A stretch of DNA of 64,000 nucleotides from Streptococcus mitis (GCF_901542415.1 NZ_CABEHV010000004.1:248001-312000); one strand, 5' to 3'. Shown: positions 43,555 to 53,592, counted from the first letter of the stretch. Notes: a model not told the origin generated them from the letters alone. Program-made: numbers and translations.

Positions 43555-44361
43555 TTACAGTACCCATGTACGGATGGCATGGGCAACACCGGATTCGTCA
43601 TTTGTTTTAGTGATGTATTTGGCGATTTTTTTGATTTCTGGATTTCCATTTTCCATGACAACAGGGTTACCAACGACTTCCAGCATGGCACGGTCATTTT
43701 CTTCGTCACCAATAGCCATTGTTTCATCTTTGGTCAATCCGAGTTTTTCAGCTAAGTGGGTAATAGCTGAACCCTTGTCTACATTCTTTTTAAGGAGTTC
43801 GAGGTAGAAAGGAGCAGATTTGTTGATGGAGTAGCGCTCGTAAAATTCGGCTGGTATCTTTTCAATCGCAGCATCGAGGATTTCTGGTTCATCGATGAAC
43901 ATACATTTGACAATTTCTTTGTCAGCCATTTCTTCAGGAGTGCGGTAGAAAATCGGCATGCTGACGAGGGTTGATTCGTGCACAGTGTATTTTCCGATAT
44001 TGCGATTGGCTGTGTAGATGCCGTCCTTGGTAATAGCGTGCATGTGGACACCGAGCTTACGACTGAGAAATTCTATATCAAGATAATCCTCATAGGTCAA
44101 GGATTCGCTGATAATCTCATGTCCTGTAGCAGTTTCTTGGACAAGGGCACCATTGAAGGTCACAACATAGTCACCCTCGTCTCTCAACTGCAAGTCGTCC
44201 AGAAGTTTGGCAACACCTGCGATAGGGCGACCAGTTGCAATGACGACTTTGACACCAGCTTCTTTGGCATCTTGGATGGCAGAAAAGACTTCAGGAGTGA
44301 TTTCCTTTTGGCTGTTAACTAGGGTTCCGTCGATATCGACGGCGATTAGTTTAATACTCAT
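43555..44361 (-). CDS. Cof-type HAD family hydrolase
   Basis: This 268-residue cytoplasmic phosphatase of the HAD IIB (Cof) subfamily has motif I AVDIDGTLVNS (nucleophile Asp 9), motif II VIATGRPIAG, motif III Lys in the KKNVDKGSA segment and motif IV GDEENDRAMLE. Such enzymes dephosphorylate sugar phosphates or cofactors such as FMN and PLP; the substrate is not evident. It is 12 nt downstream of the HD gene on the same strand, so it is probably co-transcribed. Confidence 0.93.
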   Translation of the reverse strand: MSIKLIAVDIDGTLVNSQKEITPEVFSAIQDAKEAGVKVVIATGRPIAGVAKLLDDLQLRDEGDYVVTFNGALVQETATGHEIISESLTYEDYLDIEFLSRKLGVHMHAITKDGIYTANRNIGKYTVHESTLVSMPIFYRTPEEMADKEIVKCMFIDEPEILDAAIEKIPAEFYERYSINKSAPFYLELLKKNVDKGSAITHLAEKLGLTKDETMAIGDEENDRAMLEVVGNPVVMENGNPEIKKIAKYITKTNDESGVAHAIRTWVL

Positions 44362-44373
44362 AAATTTCCTCTT

Positions 44374-45678
44374 CTAGTTTTTATTTGGGGTAAAATGATC
44401 GTTCTCAATCAAGTGTAAAAATTGCTGGGTAATGCTTGCGAAGATACTGTTTTGGTCCAACATTTCTTTTGGAAAATAAAAGCGATTATCTCCGTGACGA
44501 CTGCCAGCAAGGGATTGGACGATAGGAGACAGGCTAGAGAGTTCGGCCAGTTCTCCATTTTTTTGTAAAATCTCAATCTGTGTCCGTGGATTTTCAGATT
44601 CGGGACGATAGATATCATAAGGGAGGTCAAAGTTCTTATGAATGGCAGTATAGTAGTCGGGATCAAAGCCGATGTCTTCAACCAATTTTCTCATGCTAGC
44701 GAGTTTGTCTTGGTCTTCTTGTGAAAAAGTAATGGATTTAAAGACCTTGCGGTTGACAAAGCGTTGCGACAAGTCTGCGAGAATCTTGTCAGGACTGGTC
44801 ATCCAGAGCTGGAAGTAGGTGTTCATCACACCATCATCCAGAGCCAGATAGTCAGATAAAGTTACATTTTTTTCGAAGAAAGGCAGGAGATGTGGAGAAG
44901 TTCGTGCAAAGAAATCCTTGTCCTTAGGATAGAGTTCCTTGGCGCGCTTGAGGAGATTCTGTAGGAGAACTTCCATAGCGCGTGTTGCAGGGTGGAAATA
45001 AACCTGCATATACATCTGATAGCGACTGAGGACATAGTCTTCGATGGCGTGCATGCCATTGCGTTGAAAGGCAATACCATTTTCGACAGGACGAATGACT
45101 CGGAGTATGCGAGTTAGGTCAAATTCCCCATAGGATGCTCCTGTAAAATAGGAGTCGCGCAAGAGATAGTCCATGCGGTCTGCATCAATCTGACTAGAAA
45201 TGAGTTGCACGACCTGCTTGTTAGGATAGGTATGGTCGATGACACTGGCTACCTTTTCTGGAAAATCTGGCGCCACTTGTAGAAGAACTTGGTGAATCTC
45301 CGTTTCAGGACTTTGGATAATCTCCTGAGTAATAGCTTCGTGGTCTGTATCAAAGAGATTTTCAAAAGTATGGGAGTAGGCACCATGTCCAAGGTCATGT
45401 AGGAGAGCAGCGGTCATGGTCAAGAGAGACTCGGCAGGATTCCATTCTTCAGGATATTTTTCTACAAAAATCTCTGTGATACGTCGTGCAATTTCATAGA
45501 CTCCTAGACAGTGAGAGAAGCGACTGTGTTCTCCACCGTGGAAGGTATAACTGGAAGTTCCCAGTTGCTTGATTCGACGCAAACGCTGAAATTCTTTTGT
45601 ATTAATCAAGTCATAGATGATTTGATTATTGACATGGATGTAGTTGTGAACTGGGTCACGGAATACTTTTTCGTTCAT
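44374..45678 (-). CDS. HD domain protein (YwfO-like, dGTPase-related)
   Basis: This 434-residue cytoplasmic protein has an HD metal-binding motif: H in HGGEHSRFSHCLGVYE, HD in ALLHDLGHGAYSHTFE (about 93-108), and the distal Asp in SSQIDADRMDYLLRDS. This arrangement matches the dNTP triphosphohydrolase/YwfO branch. The C-terminal third is unassigned. It is divergent from the DUF1934 gene and leads the HD-Cof operon. Confidence 0.9.
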   Translation of the reverse strand: MNEKVFRDPVHNYIHVNNQIIYDLINTKEFQRLRRIKQLGTSSYTFHGGEHSRFSHCLGVYEIARRITEIFVEKYPEEWNPAESLLTMTAALLHDLGHGAYSHTFENLFDTDHEAITQEIIQSPETEIHQVLLQVAPDFPEKVASVIDHTYPNKQVVQLISSQIDADRMDYLLRDSYFTGASYGEFDLTRILRVIRPVENGIAFQRNGMHAIEDYVLSRYQMYMQVYFHPATRAMEVLLQNLLKRAKELYPKDKDFFARTSPHLLPFFEKNVTLSDYLALDDGVMNTYFQLWMTSPDKILADLSQRFVNRKVFKSITFSQEDQDKLASMRKLVEDIGFDPDYYTAIHKNFDLPYDIYRPESENPRTQIEILQKNGELAELSSLSPIVQSLAGSRHGDNRFYFPKEMLDQNSIFASITQQFLHLIENDHFTPNKN

Positions 45679-45749
45679 ATGACCATTATAGCAAAATCCT
45701 GCTCTTTTTGGTAAAATAGTAGGACAAGAGACAAGAAAGAGGACTTGAT

Positions 45750-46127
45750 GTGAAGATTCGGATGCGAAATAGGATTCAGTTTGATGAGCAGTTGGAAGTG
45801 ATTGACCAACTCTATGATGTGGAAGTGCATGAAAAAGGAGATTATAGCTACCTGCTTTTCTATAATGAGGAAAAGGAAAAAGTGGTTATTAAATTTCATG
45901 GTCAAGAACTGGTGATGAGCCGATTTTCTAATCCCAAGACCATTATGCGATTTTTAAAGGATAGTGATAGTTTAGCCTATATTCCCACACCTATGGGCAT
46001 GCAGGAGTTTATCATCCAAACGAGCCATTATCAAGTTGATGGGCAAAAGATTGAACTAGATTATCAACTACAAAATCAAGAGGGACATCCCTTTGCCAGC
46101 TATCAATTGGAAATTACTTGGTGCTAG
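45750..46127 (+). CDS. DUF1934 domain protein (YwiB-like)
   Basis: This 125-residue small beta-barrel protein of the calycin-like DUF1934 family starts at GTG 45750 behind agaaagagga; no ATG is possible in this frame nearby. The conserved core LVMSRFSNPKTIMRF and the C-terminal DYQLQNQEGHPFASYQLEI are visible. Its function is unknown. Confidence 0.85.
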   Translation: MKIRMRNRIQFDEQLEVIDQLYDVEVHEKGDYSYLLFYNEEKEKVVIKFHGQELVMSRFSNPKTIMRFLKDSDSLAYIPTPMGMQEFIIQTSHYQVDGQKIELDYQLQNQEGHPFASYQLEITWC

Positions 46128-46167
46128 TCTCTTGTTTTTTTCAAATTTTTGCTAGCTATCTTCTCGG

Positions 46168-46205
46168 ATTAGCCTGCTAATGTGGTAGATTAGGCTAATT
46201 TTTGG
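46168..46205 (+). terminator. Terminator after the DUF1934 gene
   Basis: attagcct pairs with aggctaat across a 16-nt loop and is followed by tttttgg. The ylxM -10 box starts at once after it. Confidence 0.7.
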
Positions 46206-46211
46206 TATAAT
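46203..46211 (+). promoter_or_regulatory. ylxM-ffh promoter giving a probably leaderless mRNA
   Basis: The extended -10 TGG-TATAAT (46206-46211) ends only 7 nt before ATG 46219, so transcription should begin at or next to the start codon. No Shine-Dalgarno is present. Confidence 0.65.
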
Positions 46212-46218
46212 AAAAGTT

Positions 46219-46551
46219 ATGGAAATTGAAAAAACCAATCGTATGAATGCGCTCTTTGAATTTTATGCGGCGCTTTTGACAGATAAGCAAATGAATTATA
46301 TCGAGCTCTACTACGCTGATGATTACAGCCTTGCTGAAATTGCCGAGGAGTTCGGTGTCAGTCGTCAGGCTGTCTATGATAATATCAAGCGGACGGAAAA
46401 GATTCTGGAAGATTATGAGATGAAATTGCACATGTACTCGGACTACATTGTCCGCAGTCAGATTTTTGACCAGATTTTGGAGCGCTATCCCAAGGATGAC
46501 TTTCTGCAGGAGCAGATAGAAATTTTAACAAGCATTGATAATAGAGAATAA
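46219..46551 (+). CDS. ylxM: YlxM family DNA-binding protein, SRP operon
   Basis: This 110-residue protein has a helix-turn-helix ([19 protein letters not shown], about 35-53) and further helices. YlxM lies before ffh in most Firmicutes and has been shown to affect SRP assembly and GTPase activity in streptococci. It is 11 nt upstream of ffh. It has no ribosome binding site and a -10 directly before it, which points to leaderless translation. Confidence 0.93.
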
Positions 46552-46562
46552 GAGGAAGAAAA

Positions 46563-48134
46563 ATGGCATTTGAAAGTTTAACAGAACGTTTGCAGAACGT
46601 CTTTAAAAATCTACGTAAAAAAGGAAAAATCTCTGAAGCTGATGTCCAAGAGGCAACCAAAGAAATTCGCTTGGCCTTGCTTGAGGCCGACGTTGCCTTG
46701 CCTGTTGTAAAGGACTTTATCAAGAAAGTTCGTGAGCGTGCAGTCGGGCATGAGGTCATTGATACCCTAAATCCTGCGCAACAAATTATTAAAATCGTTG
46801 ATGAGGAATTGACGGCTGTTTTGGGTTCTGATACGGCTGAGATTATCAAGTCACCAAAGATTCCTACCATCATCATGATGGTTGGTTTGCAGGGGGCTGG
46901 TAAAACAACCTTTGCAGGTAAATTGGCTAACAAACTCAAGAAGGAAGAAAATGCACGTCCTTTGATGATTGCAGCGGATATTTACCGTCCTGCGGCCATT
47001 GATCAGTTGAAGACGCTTGGACAACAGATTGATGTTCCTGTATTTGCACTTGGAACGGAAGTACCAGCTGTTGAGATTGTTCGTCAAGGTTTGGAACAAG
47101 CCCAAGCCAATCATAATGACTATGTCTTGATTGATACGGCAGGTCGTTTGCAGATTGATGAGCTTTTGATGAATGAGCTTCGTGACGTGAAAGCATTGGC
47201 TCAACCAAACGAAATTCTGCTCGTCGTTGATGCCATGATTGGTCAAGAAGCTGCCAATGTTGCGCGTGAGTTTAATGCTCAGTTGGAAGTGACTGGGGTT
47301 ATCCTTACTAAGATTGATGGGGACACTCGTGGTGGTGCTGCTCTATCTGTTCGTCACATTACTGGAAAACCAATCAAGTTTACTGGTACAGGTGAAAAGA
47401 TTACGGACATTGAAACCTTCCACCCAGACCGCATGTCTAGCCGTATCCTTGGCATGGGGGATATGCTCACTCTGATTGAGAAAGCTTCTCAGGAATACGA
47501 TGAGCAAAAAGCCCTTGAAATGGCTGAGAAGATGCGTGAAAACACCTTTGATTTCAATGATTTCATTGATCAGTTGGATCAGGTACAAAACATGGGGCCA
47601 ATGGAAGACTTGCTCAAGATGATTCCAGGTATGGCTAACAACCCAGCCCTTCAAAACATGAAGGTAGATGAGCGTCAGATTGCTCGTAAACGTGCCATTG
47701 TGTCTTCCATGACACCTGAAGAACGTGAAAACCCAGATTTGTTAAATCCAAGCCGTCGCCGTCGTATTGCCGCAGGTTCTGGAAATACTTTTGTAGAAGT
47801 CAATAAATTCATCAAAGACTTTAACCAGGCTAAACAGCTCATGCAGGGTGTCATGTCTGGGGATATGAACAAAATGATGAAGCAAATGGGGATCAATCCA
47901 AACAACCTTCCTAAAAATATGCCAAATATGGGAGGAATGGATATGTCTGCCCTTGAAGGAATGATGGGACAAGGTGGGATGCCTGACTTGTCAGCTCTCG
48001 GAGGGGCAGGAATGCCAGATATGAGCCAGATGTTTGGTGGAGGACTCAAAGGTAAAATCGGTGAATTTGCCATGAAACAGTCTATGAAACGTATGGCTAA
48101 CAAAATGAAAAAAGCGAAGAAGAAACGTAAGTAA
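46563..48134 (+). CDS. ffh: Signal recognition particle protein Ffh (SRP54)
   Basis: This 523-residue GTPase subunit of SRP targets membrane proteins co-translationally. An N-domain (about 1-85) is followed by the G-domain with GLQGAGKTT, DTAGRLQID and TKIDGDTRGG motifs, and a Met- and Gly-rich M-domain (about 300-523) that binds 4.5S RNA and signal sequences. The C-terminal tail is basic (KKAKKKRK). The ATG follows gaggaag. It is co-transcribed with ylxM. Confidence 0.98.
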   Translation: MAFESLTERLQNVFKNLRKKGKISEADVQEATKEIRLALLEADVALPVVKDFIKKVRERAVGHEVIDTLNPAQQIIKIVDEELTAVLGSDTAEIIKSPKIPTIIMMVGLQGAGKTTFAGKLANKLKKEENARPLMIAADIYRPAAIDQLKTLGQQIDVPVFALGTEVPAVEIVRQGLEQAQANHNDYVLIDTAGRLQIDELLMNELRDVKALAQPNEILLVVDAMIGQEAANVAREFNAQLEVTGVILTKIDGDTRGGAALSVRHITGKPIKFTGTGEKITDIETFHPDRMSSRILGMGDMLTLIEKASQEYDEQKALEMAEKMRENTFDFNDFIDQLDQVQNMGPMEDLLKMIPGMANNPALQNMKVDERQIARKRAIVSSMTPEERENPDLLNPSRRRRIAAGSGNTFVEVNKFIKDFNQAKQLMQGVMSGDMNKMMKQMGINPNNLPKNMPNMGGMDMSALEGMMGQGGMPDLSALGGAGMPDMSQMFGGGLKGKIGEFAMKQSMKRMANKMKKAKKKRK

Positions 48135-48140
48135 GACAAA

Positions 48141-48167
48141 GGAAGGCCGCAGAGCTTTCCTTTTTTA
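48141..48167 (+). terminator. ffh terminator
   Basis: ggaaggc pairs with gctttcc around a cgcaga loop and is followed by six T. Confidence 0.75.
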
Positions 48168-48181
48168 GAAAGAAGAAAAAT

Positions 48182-48215
48182 GAGCACTTCCGTAATTGGA
48201 AATGCTCGTTTTTTG
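48182..48215. terminator. Convergent terminator between ffh and uraA
   Basis: gagca..ttcc pairs with ggaa..tgctc; T runs on the plus strand and an A run before the stem (T run on the minus strand) suggest bidirectional use. Confidence 0.75.
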
Positions 48216-48229
48216 ATATGTTTAGACTT

Positions 48230-49513
48230 TTAGTCTTTATTTTCGTATGGCAAGATTAAGTTCAAAATAATTCCTGTCATGGCTGATAGGGCAGTACCTG
48301 AAAGGGTAACTGGACCAATTTTAAGGATAGCTCCTCCAAGTCCAAGTACCAACATAGCACTTGCGATGATTAGGTTACGCATTTGACTGAAGTCAACACG
48401 TTCTTTAATCAAGACTTTCAAACCGTTGCTGGCGATAACCCCATAGAGAAGGATTGACATACCACCAAGTACAGCGTTTGGAATAGTTGAAATCAAGGCA
48501 GTGAATTTACCAAGGAAGCTAAGGGCAATCGCGATAAAGGCAGCGTTACGGATAACTGAGACAGAAGCGATACGAGTCATACCGATAACCCCTGTGTTTT
48601 CTCCATAAGTTGTATTGGCTGGTCCACCAAGGAAGGCAGAAACTGAAGTTGCGATACCGTCACCAAGAAGAGTACGGTGAAGACCTGGTTCTTTCAAGAA
48701 TTGACGGCCACAGATTTGACCCAAAACAGTATGGTCTCCAATATGTTCAGAAATTGTTACGATAGCGATTGGCAAGATAGCGATGGTTTCTGGACCAAAG
48801 TAAAGATTGTATTCTTTAAAGGCACCACCTGTGCTAAATGGCAAGTAGAAACCAGGGATTTCAAACCAGTTAGCTTTAAGAACTGGTGTAAAGTCAACCA
48901 AGCCAAGGGTTAGTGCGAAGAGGTAACCACCGATAATGGCAAAGAGGAATGGAATGATTCGTAGGAAGCCTTTTCCCTTTGTATTGATAAAGGCAGCAAT
49001 CAAGAAAGTAACAACGGCTACAAGAGCATTTTTCCAATTTCCATCCGCTACAAGACCAGCGTTAGTAACAGCTGAACCTGCAAGCCCAAGACCGATAACG
49101 ATGATCATAGGACCGATGATGATTGGTGGCAAGAGTTTATCAATCCATTTTGTACCCGCAAAACGAACACTTGCAGCCACAAGGACATAGATAAAACCTG
49201 TAAGGATAACCCCTGTTTGTGCAGCTGATACATCCCCTCCTAGTTCCTTCATAGCTAGGGACATAGCTGTGATAAAGGCGAATGATGACCCTAGATAAAC
49301 TGGAACTCTAAAACCAGTTGAGATCATGTAGATGAGTGTTCCAACACCTGAAGCAAAAAGGGCAACAGATACAGGCATTCCCAAAATCAAGGGTACCAAG
49401 ATGGTCGCACCAAACATGGCGAAAACGTGTTGGAAGCTAAGGAGAATTCCTTTTCCAGCTGAAGGACGTTGGTCAACGTCTAGTAACAAATCAACAGTTG
49501 ATTCTTGTTTCAT
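48230..49513 (-). CDS. uraA: Uracil permease (NCS2 family)
   Basis: This 427-residue membrane protein of the nucleobase:cation symporter-2 family, with about 12-14 helices, imports uracil. Family signatures include FQHVFAMFGATILVPLILG and the motif around PIAIVTISEHIGDHTVLGQICG with the substrate Glu. ATG 49513 is chosen over one 12 codons upstream because gaggtt precedes it and the upstream ATG lies inside the attenuator. It is controlled by a PyrR attenuator and complements the de novo pathway at 55.8-61.9 kb. Confidence 0.93.
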   Translation of the reverse strand: MKQESTVDLLLDVDQRPSAGKGILLSFQHVFAMFGATILVPLILGMPVSVALFASGVGTLIYMISTGFRVPVYLGSSFAFITAMSLAMKELGGDVSAAQTGVILTGFIYVLVAASVRFAGTKWIDKLLPPIIIGPMIIVIGLGLAGSAVTNAGLVADGNWKNALVAVVTFLIAAFINTKGKGFLRIIPFLFAIIGGYLFALTLGLVDFTPVLKANWFEIPGFYLPFSTGGAFKEYNLYFGPETIAILPIAIVTISEHIGDHTVLGQICGRQFLKEPGLHRTLLGDGIATSVSAFLGGPANTTYGENTGVIGMTRIASVSVIRNAAFIAIALSFLGKFTALISTIPNAVLGGMSILLYGVIASNGLKVLIKERVDFSQMRNLIIASAMLVLGLGGAILKIGPVTLSGTALSAMTGIILNLILPYENKD

Positions 49514-49534
49514 ATAAACCTCACTTTTGGGCAT

Positions 49535-49675
49535 CAAAAAAGAGCCCATTATTTTACAGCAATAGGCCCTCAGAGTAAGACTTCTCTAAAATCTAGACTT
49601 TAAAGAGTTTCAAGTATTTCTGCGTCTTCGTCACCTCACGGGATGACATTAAAAACCTTTGCTTGTGATAGTATA
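49535..49675 (-). promoter_or_regulatory. PyrR-responsive attenuator of uraA
   Basis: On the minus strand, promoter TTTACA-17 bp-TATACT (-10 at 49670-49675, -35 at 49693-49698) leads into a PyrR-binding hairpin gtcatc-CCGTGA-ggtgac (49630-49647) and a terminator stem ggcctatt/aatgggct with a T run (49535-49572). PyrR bound to UMP should favour termination. Confidence 0.85.
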
Positions 49676-49716
49676 GCAGAAATTCCGAACTTTGTAAACA
49701 TTTTTTACTAAAAAAT

Positions 49717-50430
49717 TTAAAGCGGGCGTTTGTTGGGCATGCCAGCCTTTCTTGGATATTTATTTGGTGTTTCTTTTTTCTTTTCTACCACTGTGATGTA
49801 ACGTGGATCTCCATTTGGTAGGGCGTAGCTGAGATTGTCTTCTACTTTACTAAAAAGGAGGTTGAGGGCATTCTTAGCTTCTAATAATTCCTCAGGAGCA
49901 TTGCTAGCCTTGAGTGCCAATAGTTTTCCGCCAACTTTAAGGTAGGGAATAGTTAATTCAGATAGGACTTGCATACGGGCAACCGCACGAGCCGTTACAA
50001 AATCATACTGAGCACGGAAGTTTTTGTCTTGGGCCAAGTCTTCTGCACGTCCATGGTAGAAATGAACACCGTCCAAATCCAGTTCTTGAGCCAAAAGTTG
50101 GAGGAAGTTGATGCGCTTGTTGAGAGAATCAATGATGGTCACACCTAACTGAGGATAGAGGATTTTCATTGGTAGACTAGGAAATCCTGCCCCAGCTCCA
50201 ATATCAAGCAATTTGATAGTTTCATTGGGAATCAAGCCTTGCAGAATAGGTGCAATCGAATCGTAAAAATGTTTGAGATAAACTTCTTCCTTGTCCGTAA
50301 TGGCTGTTAAATTAATCTTTTCATTCCACTCGACCAAGAGCTCAAAATAGCGTTCAAATTGTTTTTTTTGCTGGTCCGAAAGTGGAAGGTTCTGCTCGGC
50401 AAGCAAGTTGTAAAATGTTTCTGGTTTCAT
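49717..50430 (-). CDS. rsmG: 16S rRNA (guanine527-N7)-methyltransferase RsmG
   Basis: This 237-residue SAM-dependent enzyme methylates G527 of 16S rRNA; its loss gives low-level streptomycin resistance. The SAM-binding motif [20 protein letters not shown] is near residue 69, and [19 protein letters not shown] is also typical. ATG 50430 follows aaggaa and is preferred over the ATG eight codons upstream. The C-terminus is basic. It is divergent from lemA. Confidence 0.95.
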   Translation of the reverse strand: MKPETFYNLLAEQNLPLSDQQKKQFERYFELLVEWNEKINLTAITDKEEVYLKHFYDSIAPILQGLIPNETIKLLDIGAGAGFPSLPMKILYPQLGVTIIDSLNKRINFLQLLAQELDLDGVHFYHGRAEDLAQDKNFRAQYDFVTARAVARMQVLSELTIPYLKVGGKLLALKASNAPEELLEAKNALNLLFSKVEDNLSYALPNGDPRYITVVEKKKETPNKYPRKAGMPNKRPL

Positions 50431-50523
50431 AGTTTTTTCCTTCTTTAGTATCATCTTATTTTACCACAATCATTAAAAATTTGATATACTGGTACTAATC
50501 TAAAAGCAGAAAGGACTTATATA

Positions 50524-51084
50524 ATGACTTGGATTATTCTTGGAGTTATCGCTCTTGTTGTTATTTTTGTGATTGTTAGCTATAACGGTTTGGTTAAGAA
50601 TCGTATGCAAACAAAGGAGGCTTGGAGTCAGATTGATGTTCAGTTGAAACGTCGAAATGACCTCTTGCCAAACTTGATTGAGACTGTAAAAGGTTATGCC
50701 AAATATGAAGGTTCTACCCTTGAAAAGGTGGCAGAACTACGTAACCAAGTTGCGGCAGCGACTTCACCAGCAGAAGCTATGAAAGCTAGTGATGCACTTA
50801 CTCGTCAGGTTTCAGGTATTTTTGCAGTTGCAGAAAGCTATCCAGATTTGAAAGCTAGTGCAAACTTTGTTAAATTGCAAGAGGAGTTGACAAATACAGA
50901 AAATAAAATTTCTTACTCTCGTCAACTCTACAACAGTGTTGTCAGCAACTACAATGTAAAATTAGAAACTTTCCCAAGCAATATTATCGCTGGGATGTTT
51001 GGATTTAAAGCAGCAGATTTCCTTCAAACTCCAGATGAGGAAAAGGTAGTACCTAAAGTTGATTTTAGCGGTTTAGGTGACTAA
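50524..51084 (+). CDS. lemA: LemA family protein
   Basis: This 186-residue protein has an N-terminal transmembrane helix (about 2-20) and a helical extracytoplasmic domain with typical [20 protein letters not shown] and [18 protein letters not shown] segments. Function is unclear. LemA commonly accompanies HtpX in streptococci, as here, and may take part in membrane-protein quality control. It is followed immediately by htpX. Confidence 0.93.
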   Translation: MTWIILGVIALVVIFVIVSYNGLVKNRMQTKEAWSQIDVQLKRRNDLLPNLIETVKGYAKYEGSTLEKVAELRNQVAAATSPAEAMKASDALTRQVSGIFAVAESYPDLKASANFVKLQEELTNTENKISYSRQLYNSVVSNYNVKLETFPSNIIAGMFGFKAADFLQTPDEEKVVPKVDFSGLGD

Positions 51085-51085
51085 G

Positions 51086-51985
51086 ATGTTGTTTGATCAA
51101 ATTGCAAGCAATAAACGAAAAACGTGGATTTTGTTGCTGGTATTTTTCCTACTCTTAGCTCTTGTTGGCTATGCGGTTGGTTACCTCTTTATGCGATCTG
51201 GGATTGGTGGATTGGTTATCGCACTGATTATCGGCTTTATCTATGCCTTGTCCATGATTTTTCAATCGACAGAGATCGTCATGTCCATGAATGGAGCGCG
51301 TGAGGTGGATGAACAAACGGCACCAGACCTCTACCATGTAGTGGAAGATATGGCTATGGTGGCTCAGATTCCTATGCCTCGTGTTTTCATCATTGATGAT
51401 CCAGCCTTAAATGCCTTTGCGACAGGTTCTAACCCTCAAAACGCAGCGGTTGCTGCGACGTCAGGTCTCCTAGCTATCATGAATCGTGAAGAACTAGAAG
51501 CTGTTATGGGACATGAAGTCAGTCATATTCGTAATTACGATATCCGTATTTCGACTATTGCTGTTGCCCTTGCTAGTGCTATCACCATGCTTTCTAGTAT
51601 GGCCGGTCGTATGATGTGGTGGGGTGGAGCAGGTCGAAGACGAAGTGATGATGACCGAGATGGAAATGGCTTAGAAATCATTATGCTCGTAGTTTCTCTA
51701 CTAGCTATTGTGCTGGCACCTCTTGCTGCCACCTTGGTACAACTAGCTATTTCTCGTCAGAGGGAATTCCTTGCTGATGCTTCCAGTGTCGAGTTGACTC
51801 GTAATCCTCAAGGGATGATTAATGCTCTATGTAAGTTGGATAATAGTAAACCGATGAGTCGTCCTGTCGATGATGCCAGCAGTGCACTTTATATCAATGA
51901 TCCCAAGAAAGGGGGAGGGTTCCAAAAACTCTTTTATACCCACCCACCTATCTCAGAACGGATTGAACGTTTAAAACATATGTAA
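51086..51985 (+). CDS. htpX: Membrane zinc metalloprotease HtpX
   Basis: This 299-residue M48B protease degrades misfolded membrane proteins. It has two N-terminal helices (about 15-60), the zinc motif HEVSH in [13 protein letters not shown] (about 139), two further helices (about 150-230) and the downstream Glu in [16 protein letters not shown]. It starts at ATG 51086, directly after the lemA stop; an in-frame GTG at 51077 would overlap lemA. Its length is normal. Confidence 0.95.
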   Translation: MLFDQIASNKRKTWILLLVFFLLLALVGYAVGYLFMRSGIGGLVIALIIGFIYALSMIFQSTEIVMSMNGAREVDEQTAPDLYHVVEDMAMVAQIPMPRVFIIDDPALNAFATGSNPQNAAVAATSGLLAIMNREELEAVMGHEVSHIRNYDIRISTIAVALASAITMLSSMAGRMMWWGGAGRRRSDDDRDGNGLEIIMLVVSLLAIVLAPLAATLVQLAISRQREFLADASSVELTRNPQGMINALCKLDNSKPMSRPVDDASSALYINDPKKGGGFQKLFYTHPPISERIERLKHM

Positions 51986-51990
51986 AAAAG

Positions 51991-52016
51991 AATCCAGAGG
52001 TTGTCTCTGGATTTTT
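51991..52016 (+). terminator. htpX terminator
   Basis: A perfect 9-bp stem aatccagag/ctctggatt is followed by TTTTT; the upstream A run could let it serve the convergent ABC-F gene as well. Confidence 0.85.
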
Positions 52017-52030
52017 GCTATGTTGCAAAT

Positions 52031-53557
52031 TTATAAATCTTCTAAATTAACTACCTCCAGACCGTGTTCTGTTAAGCGATAGATGATTGAACAGACCTCT
52101 TTTAAGAAACGACGGTCATGCGAAACAGTGATGAGACCGCCTGGATACGTAGCAAAGAGTTTTCTGATTTGGGGTTGAGAAGTGGGAGAAAAGTTTCGTG
52201 TAGGTTCATCCAGCAGGAGAAAGTTTGGTTTGCGCAAGACTAAATCCAAAAGCAGGAGTTTACCCTGTTGCCCGCCAGATAAGGAGCAAATTTGATGCTG
52301 CATTTCCGGATAACTGAAATTGAGACTAGCTAGATGAGATTGGATTTTCTGAAGTTCCTCTTTTTCCCCAGTTTTACTTAGATAGTCTACTGGAGATAGC
52401 TCCAATTGTAGTTTTTTGTGATAATCTTGTGGCATAATACCAAGCGAAATTTCTCTTTTGGCGCTAAGCAGTTGTTGAAACTTGGCTAGCAGAGTCGATT
52501 TTCCAACACCATTTGGACCTATGATACCGATTTTTTCTTGGCCATGGACAGTTAGTTGTAGTTCCTGAGCCAAAACACGGTCGTCAATGGCCAAGTTTTC
52601 CTTTTCCAGTTGGATTAAGACTTTAGAGGCCGGTAATGGTTGTATGTCTGAGAAGAAAAGTCTGATTTCTTCCTCTTCAAGTGGCTTTTGGGTCATGGAC
52701 TGAGCTGTCTTTTCAAAGCGTTTTTCTTGAGAGAGGACATTTTTCATCTTTTTAGCCAATAGGCGACCGGCAGTACTGTCTTTGGTAGCTCGAAGCGTAG
52801 TTTCTACATTTTGCTTGACTCGCCGATGTTTTTCCATGGTTTTATCGTAGGCTCTTTGGTCGTTAGCAGCTTGCTGGCTTTGTCTGACAAAATTAGCCTT
52901 TCTCTGCTCACTATAGCGATCATAGTCTAAATGCTCTACTAGCGTTTCTGCTTCTTTCCGGTGCTTGACCAGTCGCAAGTGGACAATGGTATCAGCCGTT
53001 TCAGAAAGAAAGTCTTCATCATGGGAAATGAAAATAACGGTTTGCTGAATCTTTCGAATCTGACCTTTTAGCCAATCAACCGTCTCAAGGTCTAGGTCAT
53101 TTGAAGGTTCATCTAAAAATAAAATCTCAAAGGGTTTGGCTAACTCATGGATGAGCTGAATTTTCAAAGCTTCGCCACCGGAGAGGCTCCCGATCTCTTG
53201 GTCGCTTGCGAAACGATCACTATCAAAATGCAACTCTTCAGCTAAGCGATAAAGGATACTGTAGTCTAAATCAATAGAATCTAAAAAGAAGTAGTCGTGT
53301 AGAGATTGTTTTTTCAGCTCCTCGGGGACTTTTTGAGGAATATAGGCCAGTGACTGATAGTCAGACTGGACGTCTCCCTTTATAGTGAAATCATACAAAG
53401 CTTCTCCCATTACAATTTTAAGTAAGGTTGATTTGCCATTTCCTTCTTCACCAATAATAGCAACCTTTTCCCCGTCTTGGATAGTGATGGTTAGGTCAGA
53501 TACAAGATCTCGTAGATCTTTGTTTTGCGTGATGGTCAGGTGATTGATTTTTATCAT
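52031..53557 (-). CDS. ABC-F family ATPase (ribosome protection type)
   Basis: This 508-residue soluble protein has two ATP-binding cassettes and no membrane domain: first Walker A GEEGNGKST (about 37), signature LSGGEALK, Walker B ILFLDEPSND; second Walker A GPNGVGKST, signature LSGGQQGK, Walker B LLLDEPTRNFS. A charged linker (about 190-300) joins them. ABC-F proteins of this layout either tune translation or displace antibiotics (lincosamides, pleuromutilins, streptogramin A) from the ribosome. The size and the attenuated leader favour the antibiotic-type (Lsa/Vga-like) group, but this is inference. ATG 53557 is chosen for its aaaggg site. Confidence 0.88.
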   Translation of the reverse strand: MIKINHLTITQNKDLRDLVSDLTITIQDGEKVAIIGEEGNGKSTLLKIVMGEALYDFTIKGDVQSDYQSLAYIPQKVPEELKKQSLHDYFFLDSIDLDYSILYRLAEELHFDSDRFASDQEIGSLSGGEALKIQLIHELAKPFEILFLDEPSNDLDLETVDWLKGQIRKIQQTVIFISHDEDFLSETADTIVHLRLVKHRKEAETLVEHLDYDRYSEQRKANFVRQSQQAANDQRAYDKTMEKHRRVKQNVETTLRATKDSTAGRLLAKKMKNVLSQEKRFEKTAQSMTQKPLEEEEIRLFFSDIQPLPASKVLIQLEKENLAIDDRVLAQELQLTVHGQEKIGIIGPNGVGKSTLLAKFQQLLSAKREISLGIMPQDYHKKLQLELSPVDYLSKTGEKEELQKIQSHLASLNFSYPEMQHQICSLSGGQQGKLLLLDLVLRKPNFLLLDEPTRNFSPTSQPQIRKLFATYPGGLITVSHDRRFLKEVCSIIYRLTEHGLEVVNLEDL

Positions 53558-53592
53558 ATTGTTGCCCTTTCTAGAATGTCGATAGTGCATAA

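Noticed and set aside
42275..43560. Attachment-site duplication of the tRNA-Arg 3' end around the SAP-domain gene.
   Set aside because: No copy of the T-arm/acceptor sequence is seen near the far end of the AT-rich segment, and no integrase gene is present.
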